Part shown: positions 13,501-28,500 of the stretch, in pieces
How positions within the stretch are numbered: position 1 is the stretch's first letter
Layout of the letters: every line of letters starts with the position of its first letter
Assembly: GCF_004027225.2 (NCBI RefSeq)
Contig: NC_044277.2
Location: forward strand, 97,709,552-97,773,551
Direction of reading: 5' to 3'
Length of the DNA stretch: 64,000 bases
Origin: Strigops habroptila
Taxonomy: Eukaryota; Chordata; Aves; Psittaciformes; Psittacidae
The notes under the pieces: generated by a model
What the model saw: only the letters and a program-made list of their open reading frames with translations
Databases searched by the model: none
Told to the model about the DNA's origin: nothing
Position numbers and translations under genes: made by a program

Positions 13501-16500
13501 GAAAATACTCTAACGGTGATGTCTGAAACAGTTGGTCTGGTGAATTTTGCTCTATCACTGGATGGTTCTTTCTCACTCTGTCTTTTTTTTATCTCTACTG
13601 TCAGTCTGTCTCAGGTATCACTGACAAGATCAGGTGCTGTCACATGCTTCTATAACATTAAAAAAATTCAAGAACTAATGTCTTAGCATCTTACTGAAAT
13701 AAAAAGTGTAATCCAGAACACATACTTTGTGTGTTCTTCCACCAGACATTCTCAAAAACTTTCATCAACATGAACCTTCAAATATCAGTGATATAAGTAA
13801 ATATATGTCCCTGCCTCCCTTGTGGGGACGTAAATATATGTTGTAGTTGGCTCAAGGTGAGGAAGCTTTTGAAAAGAGTCCCAATAGTAGGTCTCGTTCC
13901 TGAGCTTTGCTGCAATGAGCAGCCATGAGCAATCTGTGCTGTCTAGATCATGTTGCAATAAGGACTACAGGAGCTAAAGATAGTTGCTGAAAATGGGGAT
14001 TATAAAAAAAGCTGGAACTTTATTTTTCTGTGCTGGACAATCTGCTAGGCAGCCCTGTTTCTGATAGGTGTACATCAGTGTCTTCTAATGCCACAGCTGC
14101 TCTAGTCTCAGTAAAGTACTGTAGAATAGAACCCTAGAATGGTTTGGGTTGGAAGGGACCTTAAAGCTCATCCCACGGGCAGGGACACCTTCCACTACAC
14201 CAAGTTGCTCCAAGCCCCGTCCAGCCTGGCCTTGAACCCTGCCAGGGATGGGGCAGCAACAGCTTCTCTGGGCAACCTGTGCCAGCGCCTCACCACCCTC
14301 ACAGGGAAAAACTTCTTCCTCAGATCTCATCTAAATCTCCCCTTATTTGAAATTTGAAGGCAGTATCACCAAAGAGCAAGAAAGCTCTTGCTCTTGCTGA
14401 AGGTGATAACCTGTGAGAGTAGAGCCATGACTGAAAAGTCTTAGCACTGTCCTTAGCAGTGATGAGTATTAGAATTAGGACTTGTTAGCTTATAGGGAAA
14501 TGAAAATAATTCCATGATCTTTGTCAACACAGCTTTTGTTGGCTGAGCAGACTGGAAGTGTAGAGGAAGCTGAAGGAGCCCATCAGTGTGAGCTGCAGAA
14601 AACTTTCGACTGGGTAGAGAAAATCTAATGCTGTTTCGTGTCACCCTCTTCTTTGCCTGCTGTGGGGATGGATGAAAAAGATGTATTGGAGGGAGAATAT
14701 AGATCCTTTACTAAAGCATAAATCCTGTTCCATAGTCACAATTTAATCAAATTGCAGGTAAACAGTGAAGTTAATTTAGATGTCAACAGATGTACCCTGA
14801 CCACATACCTGAAGAGAATGGTGGAATATGGGAGTTGTGGTTGCCTCGGTCTGCCAGCGGCTGCAGCAGGATATAGTCCTCAGCAACACACTGACAGCTC
14901 TAGATGTTATATTTTTTTCTTTCTATCAGAAATTTGTCTTTTGTTCTTCCCCTCATTTTATTGCCCTTGAGTCTTCCAAGGAATGCCATTTACTCTTTCT
15001 CCCATTGCATTTGCATGTACTTTCAGATTTTTTGGACAAGTTTGAAAATCCTAACATAATAAAACCCAACAAAACAATAACTAAAACCCTTGGTCATTCA
15101 GAAATAGCCATTCAGGAGCTGGTAGTTGCTGTGTGCTGTATTTCAGGAGGTGGTTTGCACTGCAGGATGGGAGTTCATTTCTTCCCTTCTACAGAAAATT
15201 AAACTATTTTAACAACAGAAAAAATAGATACTGAATTCTTGTCTAACCTTCCCATTAGCTGCCACCCGGCAGCCTGAAGGTAGTGAGGCCCTGGCACAGG
15301 TTGCCCAGAGAAGCTGTGGCTGCCCCATCCCTGGCAGTGTTCAAGGCCAGGCTGGACGGGGCTTGGAGCAACCTGGTCTAGTGGAAGGTGTCCCTGCCTG
15401 TGGCAGGGGCTTGGAACTGGATGAGCTTTAAGGTCCCTTCCAACCCAAACCATTCTGGGATTCTCTAATTTTCCCTTAGATTTATGGACGCAGTCGTCAA
15501 CATCAAAATCATTTAGTGGAAAAAATCCTTCTTCCTCAGTCACCTGTTCGATTCATTCTGGTTTGTTTATTACATACACTTGCTGTTACTATTTTAATTT
15601 ATGTCTCAGCCTCAGTCAGACGCAGGCTGATTGCTGAACCTCCCCCAGGCCTTTGTTTTCAGCAGATCATTTTTGACAAGCAGGTGCTCTGTGTTGTTTA
15701 AAAGGACTAAAACTATTGCTGTGAGAGAAAAGAGGTAGCGCTGGACCTCCAGCTTGTGGCTCCTGTTGGGCATTTTCTTTTCAGATGTGTTATGACCAGA
15801 TTTTATTACTCCTTTTTCTCTTCCCTCCCACTGCACAATGAAATGATAATAATTAGGTGGTGTGTTTTTGTCAGACTAATAAAATAGCAAATCCAACAAG
15901 CTTTGCTTCCTATTTCATCGTTCTTTTCCAGCCATTTGTTATTTAGTCCGAAGCCTTGGCTTCAGCTTTTGCTTGTCCCTTCCATGGCCTTTGGTAATCC
16001 AAGCTAATCCCTAACAAAATGCGCAGAGTATTGCATGAAAACAGTTCCAATGCCTTTATATTTATTCTGGCAATATTGCAAGAAAAGCTCAGCTATAAAC
16101 AGGAAAATATGTCAGAAATTTAAGACTGGATAGATTGTCATGCATCAGACAGCACGAAGAAGTTACATTCTCTGGTTCATCCTGGTGCTGACCATTCCAG
16201 CTTCTTGGTCGCTGTCATCTGTAACAGCAGTCTTGCTTTTTCCACCAGTTCAGTTCTTGTACAGTTTTAGCCGCCTCGGGTTTGAGAACCTCTGAGAACA
16301 CTATTCTGAACTCCCTGAAACCTCAGTTTCTCAACTTACAAATAGTTTGATGTCTTTGTTGTGGGGTAGCTGCTACAATTGCCTGAAGATTGTAGTAGTA
16401 AAGGAGCAAGAAGAGACATACATTGTAGCTGTTTTGGTGTCTCATTGCTACTATTCAAAATGCTTTGAGCACCAATGAAGCTAATGACAGATATTGGAAA

Positions 16501-19500
16501 TAGCTTAAATCTTAAGGAGGAAAATTTGGTGATTAGTATAGAGTTTGGGTCAGGAAAGCAGCCAGCTACATGAGATGAAAGTCTCATTTTCGTGTGGGCT
16601 ATGGAATAGTAGAGACACGGCTGTGCTGAAAGTTCTTAGCACTGCTAGCTTTCAGGTGAGGTCTTGTAAGAACTTCAGTTCTTTTTCTCCAAGGACTTTT
16701 AGTTATCCCTTTCCAATGGAGAAAGACCAATTTTCTCTTGTGTTAGGGAAACACGTTGGAGAGTTCCGATGAGAACTAAAGCCCTCTTGTATTGCAGCTG
16801 TGTCTCCTGTCCTGCAGAGGTTGGCTTATGCTGGAGTGGGCTCATTTTTTTGAGCTCTTCTGTCTAAAAGCCTCATTAAAAAAACCCAAAACAAAACACC
16901 ACAATGTTTCTTGCTTACATCTTAACCATAGTTACCCGTTGCTGAAGCTGCCACTGCCTGGAACAGGACCTGTGGAGTACAGCACGCCCGTGAAAGATTA
17001 CTCTGCGCCCTCTCCCAACGCAGGTCTGCAGCAAGGGGACCTTGGCGAGCGTCCTGACTGGGTGAGTCCTGCATTGAGGGGGTTGGGGTGTGTGTGGAGT
17101 CAATGATATGGTAGAACATCCCTCATGAGTTACCTGCACTTTACAGTATCAATGGAAAATACTTCTGGTGATGTGTTGCTTTGTGTAACTGCTCAGCTTA
17201 GGCTGTATTTGTTTTGTATCAGTGGTGTTGTATCAGAAAAATTGAAAAATTGAAGAGTTAAAAGCTCCGAAATGCTCTGTAAGAGCCCATTTTCCAAGGA
17301 TAACTTTATCTGAGGCAAGTAGCACACTTTTAAAAGCATTATTAGGTTTTAAATAAGTTTAATGATGGGTTCTGGGATAACAGGTGCCAATTTCCTGACA
17401 TCTTATAAAGGCACACAGTTTCCCTAGAGCAGCAGGACAAACCTCCTGCTGACCCTGCTTCCCATTCCCTCCCATGGCCTCCTCCAAAGGACGAGAGTAA
17501 GATTTGGTCAGCATTTACTACTGTGACTGTCTGTGGAGATGCTACCAGTAATTACAATGGTGGTTTTGGTGGTGTCAGGCTCTCTCTGAAGGATCTGGAT
17601 TTTGTCTGTCTGGCCTGGAGGTGGGAAACAGACTGTCCAGCTCCTCAGCTCTTGCATCTTTCTCTACTTTGGCTTTAAAAATATTGCATCTAGCACAGTT
17701 TTTTTCCTGATAGGATAGGTAGTTTAGGCTTCACCTCCCGGGCACAGGCTATTTTCTTAAGGTCACAGTCAAGAGTTTTTAATTTGAAATCGAATTTAGG
17801 CAGCCAAAGACTCTGTCTGTGGAGCTAATTACTACACTGTGGTGTAGGGAGTGTAGAGATGCTTGAAGGACCTGGTGAACTGAGTATGATCTAAAAGTGG
17901 GGTTTGTTTTTATTTTTAGTTGGCTGGTACATATCATTCAGGTAAATGAGAATTATATCCTTATGTTAAGGGTCAAGAGCTAACTTTTCTTTTGTATGAG
18001 CAAACTGGAACCCTGAAGCTTTCCAAGAAGGCTGGCAACCTGGTCCAGGAAACCAGGGAACAATTTGAAAAGCATTCTTTGTAATCTGCATTTTTCTTTT
18101 TCATTCTGGTGTCTCTCTTAAGTAGAAGTTAGCTGTTGGTTTAATGCTTTTGATGCCTCCAGCTCTCTACTCTCTCCATGTGTGCTTTTCTCACTGTGAT
18201 TGAAATTATTTGCTGCCTTCTGCACTTGCTGGTACCTCTGAGAGCTTTTTGCAGTGTGCTGTTAACTCAGGCTGCTGCTGGCTGATTAAATCTTCCCTAT
18301 GGTTCTATAATTCTGCTTTGTTACCTAGTTCAGCTAATAGAACACAAAAGCTCTGTCTGCCACAGCATGTCAGGACTGCAGTCCCCAGAGCTGGGTCAGC
18401 AGCCTGGGCACAGACACCAGGAGGCTTTAAATGGCACATGGCCGAGTCACCACAGGCTGGGGGAACCGCAGCCTTGTGAGAGGCATCTGTGAGAGGCAGT
18501 GAGTCCCTGCTCCTGCCTTTCATTCCAGTACCAAATTCAGCAGGAGCTTGGAGCTTCTGCCTCACAAAGAAGCGCAATAGACCGATGCCAAAATGGCCAG
18601 TGGCATTATGCCTTTTTGAGAAACAGACTCCTTTTGTTCTTGCTAGGTTCCTACTGTCATGTTTCACCTCTAATTTGGGAAAGGAAAATACAGTCTGGCA
18701 AACCCCTTCCTGAAAGGTTGCCAAGCTGCGGTCTAATTCTGCTAAGCAGCTTCCCACTCACCGTATGTTTTCATTCTCCCTCTGGTTTTCCCCACAGTAT
18801 GTCGGTGCTCCGGTGGCCTACATCCAGCAGATCTTTGTGAAAGCTACTGTGTCCCCATGGCAGAAGAACTTCCTTGCTGTCGATGTATTTCGTTCACCCC
18901 TCTCCCGCGTCTTCCAGCTAGTGGAGGAGATTAGAAACCATGCCCTGAGAGACAGGTAATTACTGTTCATTACAGGTTGTGTAAAAGGCAGACTGACCTT
19001 CTACACAGCGGGCTTACACACCCATCTTCTCAATTACTGCCTTGTAGTTCTGATTATTAGCTTTGAATTTGTAAGATTCTCAAAATTAAAAGAAAATGAG
19101 AGGTCCCTGCGAATAGGTGACATTATATTCATGCTGCATGTAGGGCAGTTTATCATAGAGTCATAGAATCCTAGAATGGTTTGGGTTGGAAGGGACCTTA
19201 AATCTCCCCTCTTTCAGCTTAAAGACATTCTCCCTTGTCCCGTGTTTAGCTTTTTTGCTGGAGAAGTTGCCTGTCCTCTAGTCACTGGTAATTGTCAGGA
19301 ACCTTCCAGTTGGAGTCCTGGCAGAGAGGTCTGAAGGGGGCTGCCAAGGCTATACATGTTACAAAAGGTAGCAGCATCATGTGATCCCTTCGTAAGCATA
19401 CAAACTTTGTATTAAGGCAAGTTCATTTAACCCCACTTATGCCTATTGTGAAACTCTTCTTCATTTCTTGAATTCTTCTCCATAGGCTGGAGCACCTCTG

Positions 19501-22500
19501 CTATGGAGACAGGCTGAGAGAGCTGGGCTTGTTCAGCCTGGAGAAGAGATGGCTCTGGGAAGACCTTAGAGCAACTTCCAGTGCCTAAAGGGACCAACAA
19601 GAAATCTGGAGAGGGGCTTTTGACAAGGGCAGGTAGGGACAGGATGAGGGAATGGCTTTAAACTGACAGAGGGGAGATTTAGCTGAGATGTGAGGCAGAA
19701 GTTCTTCCCTGTGAGGGTGGTGAGGCCCTGGCACAGGTTGCTCAGAGAAGCTGTGGCTGCCGCATCCCTGGCAGTTAAGTAGTTCAAGGCCAGGCTGGAC
19801 GGGGCTTAGAGCAACCTGCTCTAGTGGAAGGTTTCTCTGCCCGTGGCAGGGGGTTGGAACTGGATGAGCTTTAAGGTCCCTTCCTAAAATGGCCAAACCA
19901 TTCTAGGATTATAGACTTTCACATGGTCAGGGACCTTCTCCTGACTTTTCACTTTGGCTCTGTTTAAGACCAGTTTAAACATGCTTTATTTTGTCCTGAC
20001 ACAGTCTTTGTACAACAATAGCTTTTCTCTGTTCCAGATATGTACAGGGAGAACTCATACCCCCAACCCCAAATCCTCATTTGTTAAGCTAAACTTATGA
20101 GACTCTGAGCTTACTCCAGTAAGCTGTCTCTCTATTCAGGTTGTCACACTGGTTGCTCCTTTTGGCACTGTTTTTAACATATCATTCTTGATAATGGGAG
20201 TTAGAATTGTACACGGTATTCTCAGAGAAGTCTCATTTGTGTGTTATTTTCCATGGAAAAGCCTTTCCTGAAATACAAGGCTGCAGGTCCCTTTTTCATG
20301 GCCAGTCACATCACTTTTACACATTATAAAGTGATTGATTAACATCTCCATGTCCCTCTCTTGTCATTTCCAGCTAATGAGCTGGAAGGTTAGAGCAGAA
20401 GCTCTTTTTAGTCCCCAAGTGCTCTTTGTATTGTTAATAGAAATGGGATTAAGTTTATTCCAGCCCTTATGTGATCCATTTCAGATATTTTGTTCTTTTT
20501 CTGTATTAACAGGGTTTCTTTATTTGCTGTTATTGGCAGATGACCCTGTATCTTCTTCCAAGATTATTAAGAAAAATACATAATAATCCTGGTTCTCTGA
20601 ACTGCCTGTGAGAAATTCCATGTTGTTTTGCTCAATACTGGTGGTTCCCCTTTCAGCAGCTCCATGACCAGTTTCCTGTTAACCTGGTTCTTTACCGCAT
20701 CACCATTTTTGTGCTAATTTTTGTGTCTTCTTGTAAACCAAAGCATTTTTTGTGTCGTGCTGCATCAAAAACTTTGTTGGGGCTCAGGTAGATGAAAGCT
20801 CCTGTGCTTTCCCCATCCAACAAGACAGGCATTTCTAGAAGAGGGTGCTCAGAGTAGTCTGGCATGTTCTCTCTTGGTAAACCAAGAAGCATTTCCTACA
20901 CATTAAATTGCCTCTAGGGTTTTTTTTTAAATAGTTTTCCTTTGAGTTCTAAGTCTTCATCTGTGGTGAAGTTCCCACTGGGTTTAATTCTAAGGACAGA
21001 AGGGCTCCCCTACTTGTCAGTCTATATTCAGTGAGAGTGATGGTGCTATGAACAGGCCAAGCGTGGTGACAAATGGGGAGATTAGAGTCTGATCATCTCC
21101 CAGCTTTTCAGCCAGGAGCTTTCTTCATTCTTCGTCCCATAACTCACACGGGTAGGGAAGATTTATTGCTTGTTCATACTTCATTGGCAGCATCCTTCAT
21201 TGCCTCATTTTTTAGAGTGGCCACTTCACTACTCTATCTGATGATTTGTCCTTTTTCCTTTAAACCTGCCCTTGCAAGCTAGGTACCTGCTCTCTGTGTG
21301 GTAATCTTTTAGAAATGCCATTTACAGTGTCAAACACGGAGCTCTTCCCCACCAGCTCACGAAGCCTTGGTGCTGACATTCTTCCTGTGTTTCCACCTAA
21401 TCTCCTCCTTTATCACGTGTGTCACTTTAGATAGTAATCTGTATATAGTTGCCAATTACCAATTGCCAAGGTAGAAGCAACTTGCTCCCAGGACGCGTGT
21501 TGTCTTGTCATTATCTCTCCTTGGTGCTGCCCTTGATAAACACTGATGCATTACGGAAGCAAAATTAATCTTCCATGGCCACCAGAGCACTTAGACCTAA
21601 ACCTTGGGAAAGAGCTCCCATTTTGGTGATGGACTCGAATATTTCAGGAAACATCTAACTTCGATATAAATTCTGAAATCATCTCAGAAGGCGTTATGCA
21701 GTTCCTTGTGGTCAGTCCTTGTGGTCAGGTGCTTTTGTCAGTATCAAAGTTAAGTGCAGCTCATTTTCTTAATGTTAAAAAAGGCATTCCTTTGTACTGA
21801 AGTACAGAAGAAGCTGAAGATTACTGACAAGAAGATAGGAAACACAAGATGATTATATTTTCGTCAGCTGTAAGCTTGCTGAAACTTCGAGCACTCATCA
21901 TTTGGAAAAAGTCAAAAGCAACATGAAATTTATAGTTTGCTCCAAGGTCATGTTCTTTGGTATCACTCTGCATCCGCGGTATACTGGTAGGGACACTGGC
22001 TGTGTGCATTCGCTTCACAAATATGAGTGTACACAGGCTTATCTGCTGTATAAACTGTTATCACCTGCAGTCCTGCTTCCAGCTCTGGGGCCCCCAACAT
22101 AAGAAGGAGCTGGAGCTGTTGGAGCGAGCCCAGAGGAGGCCACAAAGATGCTCCAAGGGCTGGAGCACCTCTGCTCTGGAGACAGGCTGAGAGAGCTGGG
22201 CTTGTTCAGCCTGGAGAAGAGAAGGCTCCTGGGACACCTTAGAGCAGCTTCCAGTGCCTAAAGGCGTCGACAAGAAAGCTGGAGAGGGGCTTTTGACAAG
22301 GGCAGGCAGGGACAGGACAAGGGGAATGGCTTTAAACTGACAGAGGGGAGATTTAGATGAGATCTGAGGCAGAAGTTCTTCCCTGTGAGGGTGGTGAGGC
22401 CCTGGCACAGGTTGCCCAGAGAAGCTGTGGCTGCCCCATCCCTGGCAGTGTTCAAGGCCAGGTTGGACGGGGCTTGGAGCAACCTGGTCTAGTGGAAGGT

Positions 22501-25500
22501 GTCCCTGCCCATGGCAGGGGGTTGGAACTGGATGAGTTTTAACATCCCTTCCAACCCAAACCATTCAGTATTCTATGATCACTGTTACATTTCAGAATTT
22601 GCTAAAGCTGAGCTACAAAACAGTAACTGTCTTACTCTTTCTGGAGCTGTTATCAGAGGCATCACTGTGTCAGTTCCTTGAAATTATCTTTCAGAAATCT
22701 TATATTCTTATAAACACAGTATTTTCGAGCATATTTTCTAGTATTTTCTTTTGTCAGCTGTGACTTTTCAAAGTATCTTGCCATATAGTGACAGGATACA
22801 GATTCTGAAGGGAGTTTTCACAAAGGAGTTACTGAAATCATCACTGTCTGGTTTCTGTGTTTGCTCTTTGTAGTCATTACAGAAAAAAACCCTTTTCTAG
22901 GGAAGGCATTTTACGGTAGGACCCCAACTGACTTCTCTTCTGGAGCCACCTTCTCTGTAATTGGCATGGCTGGAGCCGGAGAAGACTGGTCTCATTTCTT
23001 AAATTCACCTCTGTTAAATACACCCTTCCCATGCAAATCGCAGCAGCTGCCTGTATTGTGTTGAGGGAAGTGTTCTTTTTTGGACTGGCAGCCCTTCCTT
23101 GTCTAGCCAAATAGCGTGCTGACAGGTTTTGTCACCAAACCTTCACAGTCAGATCCTATTGTAAGCCCAAGTTGAGTCTTGTGTGAATTGCTAGTTGATA
23201 AGGATTATGTAATTGTCTTAAATGAACCTTGGGAACAAACACAAATTCCATTTCATACCAGTTATACCTCTATTAATTTCTGAACCTGTAAGGCATTTTC
23301 TTTTCCATGCAATGCAGAGAAATTCTGAACACATTTTGCACAGTTGCAGATATTGAATTCTTTGTACATTTTAGAGGCCTTTGTACACCTTAAATAATCC
23401 ACCTGAGGAGGGTTAATAAAGATTTCTGTAAAATATCCCATTGAATATGTGGAAAGAAGCATGCAGAGGAGTTCAAGGTCTTTGAAGAAGAATTCCAGGG
23501 AGATAGCTTCTCCGTAGCCTGGAAGTGATATGGATGTGAAAACTGTGGCACCTAGTATGGCTGAAACGGGAAAGCTGTGTGGCCCAGCAGTGTGCAGAGA
23601 GCTGATAATACCAGAATCTTAGAATCCCAGAATGGTTTGGGTTGGAAGGGACCTTGAAGCTTATCCAGTTCCAACCCCCTGCCACAGGCAGGGACACCTT
23701 CCACTAGAGCAGGTTGCTCCAAGCCCCGTCCAACCTGGCCTTGAACACTGCCAGGGATGGGGCAGCCACAGCTTCTCTGGGCAACCTGTGCCAGGGCCTC
23801 ACCACCCTCACAGGGAAGAACTTCTTCCTCAGATCTCATCTAAATCTCCCTTCTGTCAGTTTAAAGCCATTCCCCCTTGTCCTGTCCTTGCCTGCCCTTG
23901 TCAAAAGCCCCTCTCCAGCTTTCTTGTCAGCCTCCTTAGGCACTTGAAACTGCTCTAAGGTGTCCCAGGAGCCTTCTCTTCTCCAGGTTGAACAAGCCCA
24001 GCTCTCTCAGCCTGTCTCCGTAGCAGAGGCGCTCCAGCCCTCGGAGCATCTTCGTAGCCTCCTCTGGACTCACTCCAACAGGTCCACCTGTTGAGGGCCC
24101 CAGATAATGGGGTTTTGGAGTCTGTACACCTGTTACAGTGAGATCCTGGTCTGTGACTTGAGAGTCTTCATGCTTAGTTATGAAGAGCAAGAGCAGTAAC
24201 ATGGTGGTGTGGGTCCTTGAGGTGTTCAGTTCACCTTGGCAGGTTTGCCTTTTGTTTGTGAGAGTTGCAACACACATGACAGCGTCTAACTTTTGTGTGT
24301 GTTTCAGTTCTGGTGTCAAAAGCTTGGAGGAAGTTTGCCTTCAGGTAACAGATCTTCTGCCTGGCCTCAAGAAGCTACGGAATCTGCTCCCCGAACACGG
24401 CTGTCTGTTACTGTCTCCAGGGAACTTCTGGCAGAATGACCGTGAGCGATTCAATGCTGACCCAGATATCATCAAAACCATCCACCAGCATGAACCAAAG
24501 ACATTACAAACATCAGCTACTCTCAAAGGTAAGATGCTGAAGTGCCAAAGAAGCTGTTGAGAAGTGCTTACAGCTTGCATTGCTGTTTTGTCCCTGGTAT
24601 CTCCAACATCTTGATTGCCAATGTTACCAAATGGGGTGGCATTTTGCTACTCACAGCATCGAAACAAAGCTATGAAATAGATGTCATCTCTCATTTTATA
24701 TCTGTATTTGAACTCAGCCCTGTATTTGTGGAATACAGTCTCAGTCAGACTCCTTTCTATAGATGTAAAAATAGCAGATAACTTGTCCCAGTCTTATTGT
24801 TCCTCTTACTCTGCGTATGCTCCAGCCTATCTTTGTCCTTCATGCTATTGTCCGTCAAGACTGCCGCATTGTTAGAGATAAATGAACATTCATCCTGCTC
24901 CCTCTTCTGTGTTCACTGGTAGTTGCTTGCATTTAGACCAAGTATCATAAAAGTATTTTTCTCTCTTAATTAAAAAAATCCTCTGACCATGGCTGGGATC
25001 ATACACTTTAGTGGTTCCATAAAGCTAGAGGAAATGCTGTTCTTTTGGTTTTAAAGGAACTCTATAGATTCAGGAAGCCTATAATATGACATGTCTGAAA
25101 AAGGGTTGTATAACTCTAGGGTAAGTTTGTTTTAAAGGTTATTTTTTGAGCATACAGAGCATGTGCACACTGGGGCTTTGGGGCACATGGAGCCTCTCTG
25201 AGAGCTCATTCGCAAATGAGATAGAGCTCCACAATATCCTGGGAATTCCAGGCAGTGGAACAGTGGCAGTGTTCATCATTATCCCGATTTTTTAAGGTCT
25301 GCATTTTAGTGCACAAGATTAACAGAAGAGATGTTAAATAGTGTTTTGCAATGCAAAGTCTGCCTGGAACCTCTGGTTCACGTCACACACTGACATGCAC
25401 AAAACCAAGTGTCCAAGATTTTCTTTGGCTGCATCCTTAAAGGAAATGCCTGTCTCCGCTGTCGAAGGACAAATTGGGTGCCCTCTTGACATGCCTTTAC

Positions 25501-28500
25501 AGCAACACACAGAGTTTGAGGAGCAAACAGGAGGAATTAGAGGTGCATGTAGCTCATCCAGCTCACAGGGATGGCGTGGAGTGGCTCACCATCATAGAAT
25601 CACAGAATGGTTTGGGTTGGAAGGGACCTTAAAACTCATCCAGTTCCAACCCCCTGCCACAGGCAGGGACACTTTTCTCTACTCCAGATTGCTCCAAGCC
25701 CCGTCCAACATGGCCTTGAACACTTCCAAGGCAATACTGGAGCACTGCTGTGGGTGGACACAGACTTTTCAGGAAGGAGAGGCTGGGAGGGTGAGGATTG
25801 TTCTTTTGTGAGTGAGCAGCAGGAACACATGGAGCTTTGCTTAGGAATGAGTGATGATCTAGTTGAGAGCTTATGGGTCAGGATTAGAGAGCAGACCTTG
25901 TCTGCTACAGACTGCCCTGCCAGGGCAGCTGAAGGCAGACAACTTTGCCACAGGAAGATTTTTCTTGTACTTAAAGGGAATTGGCCATGGTTTAATTTGT
26001 GCCTGTTGTCTCTTGTCTTGTCACTGAACACCACTAAGAAGAGATGCTCTGTCTTCTGTACTTCCCTGCATCAGGTATTTATCCATATTGGCAAGGTCTC
26101 ACCAGAGCACTGAGAAATGCTTCCTATCAGGACAGTAGTTCAGCATTCTTTACAGTGAACACCTCTTGTATCCCATCTTTTTTATCTTTTTTTCACAGAA
26201 TCACAGAATGATTTGTTTTTGAAGAGACCATTCATTTCAAACTCCCCTGCTATGGGCAGGGACACCTCCTACTCAACAAAGCATACTTTGTTGTCATCCT
26301 AATGTTCCATTCATACTGTGTGTTTGCAGACCTGTTGTTTGGACTCCCTGGGAAGTACAGCGGGGTGAACCTCTACAATAGGAAGCGAGTGGTATCATAC
26401 ACTGTCACCCTGGGTCTCCAGCGATATGATTCCAGGTAAGGAGCTTTGGCTGTGCTATTTCTATGTCAGGGATCCCTTGTTCAATTCTTGGCTAATTTGC
26501 TGTTTGCTCTGCTCTGTTTATTGATATGTTTTTCTTTAATCTCTGTTTTTTTGTGGGTTAGAGTATTTTAGGATCTTCTGAACATGCTGTGGAAAAACAG
26601 GGTGCTGGTTTTGGCAGAAAACTTGCTGTGTTGTAGGGAAGTTAAATACTATCTGTTGTCAGTTTCTCTTTAAAAAAAGTCTACATAATGCCCAAAGGTG
26701 CCAATGGAAGTTCCTTCCTTGATGGCTTCATCTGCACACAGAGCTGTCCCTGATGCAGCCAAGGCCCAGTAGGTCTGTTTTGACCCAGTTCCTGGTACAA
26801 GTCGTTTGCTTTCCAGTGTTAATTGAACTGGTACCCCTTTGGCAACGTTGGCAAAACTGGCTTGGATTGAGTGCGTCTGAGGACTAAACACTCTGCTCAG
26901 TGCTGCACAGAATTCCCCAGGGGATGCCTAGAATAGAAGTGACAGCACTGTAGTTGAAACTTGCTCTTCTGCCGCCCATGCAAGAACCCCACAGCCTCAA
27001 GGACTGTCATGTAGCACCTTTCGTCAGCCATAATTACATGAAATTCAGGGGATGTTAGAGACTACAGTGTGTTCTGTTCCCTAAGGCTGAGATTTTGGAT
27101 GAGGAGCCCTTGCTTTAAACAGTTTTCATTGAATCCTAGAATCCCAGGGTGGAAGGGACCTCAAGGATCACCTGGTCCAACCCTTCTAGGCAAAGCATGA
27201 CCCAGACTAGATGGCCCAGCACCCTGTCCAGCCCAGTCTTAACAGTGTCCAGTGCTGGGGAGTCACCATTTCCCCTGGGGAGATTATTACAATGGCTGAT
27301 TGTTTTCACTGTGAAAAATTTTCCTCTTTTGTCCAGTTGGATTCTCTCCAGGAGTAACTTGTGCCCTCACCCCTTGTCTTTTCCATGGGACTCCTTGTAA
27401 AAAGGGAGTCTCCATGTTCTTTGTGGCCACCCTTTAAAACTGGAACGTGGTGATAAGATCTCCTCTGAGACCTGTCCACATCTTTTTTGTATAGTGGGGA
27501 CCAAAACTGAACACAGTATTCCAGGGGTGCCCTGGCAAGTGCTGAGTGGGACAATGACATCTTTATCTCTGCTGGTGATACCCTTGTTGATGTTCCCAGC
27601 ATCCAGCTGAGTCTTCACAGCTACCTGTTTCACAGAAATCAAGGTCTGTGGGGTTGCCACAGTACAGATGTGGCACATGTAGTTTGTGCCTCAGAGGAAC
27701 AGACTCTAGGAGTCAGGCCTAGAGAGAACCACGCTTTGTAAGCCTGTGAATCTGTGGAGCTTCTTCCTACTTAATCTATACCCACTGAGCTTCTCCATGG
27801 AATGGTGTGCTGGTTGTTGGGTACAGTGTAATTGACATCCTCCTGCTCGCTTTCCATCTCAGGTTCCTCAGCAGCCTCCGCTCTCGCCTCAAGCTGCTGC
27901 ATCCCAGCCCTAACTGCACACTGCGAGAGGAGAACATCGTTCACGTCCACTTCAAGGAGGAGATTGGCATTGCTGAGCTGATACCCCTCGTCACCACCTA
28001 CATTATACTCTTCGCTTACATCTACTTCTCCACACGTAGGTTTGTGGGGTGGAGAGATCTGAAGGGAGAGCGAGCTAATGAGCCACCTACACACCTGCCA
28101 GCTGAATTTATGTGTGGCATCAGTGGTGCGATGGTGCCCTTTCCCTGGCTGCAGATAAGAGAGACTGCAGTCTGTGCCCTGCAGTTCTCTCCTGTGTTTC
28201 AGCAGGAAAGGTGGTGTTGAAATTGTACCCTGAACTGTCATGGAGAGAATTGATAGTCCTGTTTATCTGATTTCTGCTAATTTGTCCCTCTTAGGCAGCG
28301 TGGTGGTATTCCTTGTGATATCGTCTGAGGTGCTTTCTGTCATAGGCAGCTTTAAGTCCCATAATGACATGACATTATGTCCCATAATGTAATGACATTT
28401 TTCCAGTTTAGAGAGGCTAATTCATTGTCAGACAGATTAAATACATGTTCTGAGCTGGTGGTTTTAGACCTTAGCAAGCCACATTTAATGGTTAGATCCT

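Larger units (their letters stand above)
7590..16931 (+). other. SCAP: SCAP intron 2 (9.3 kb)
   Basis: The largest intron in the window. It holds CR1 pieces at 8650-8838, 9150-9835, 9840-10292, 14121-14345 and 15276-15466, plus a possible remnant near 13285. I see no exon, RNA gene or other element in the rest. Confidence 0.85.
18956..24307 (+). other. SCAP: SCAP intron 4 (5.4 kb)
   Basis: Holds four CR1 copies (19154-19243, 19485-19914, 22063-22578, 23612-24108). The last two are long, similar and inverted relative to each other. The rest (about 19,915-22,062 and 22,579-23,611) shows no recognisable exon or element. Confidence 0.85.

Noticed and set aside
22061..22564. Recurrent apparent protein family (e.g. 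22061-22564 -, 35268-35726 -, 41310-41576 -, 63174-63683 +) sharing a [24 protein letters not shown] sequence
   Set aside because: Every member lies on a CR1 3' UTR read antisense. The shared sequence is a translation of the repeat, not a gene family.
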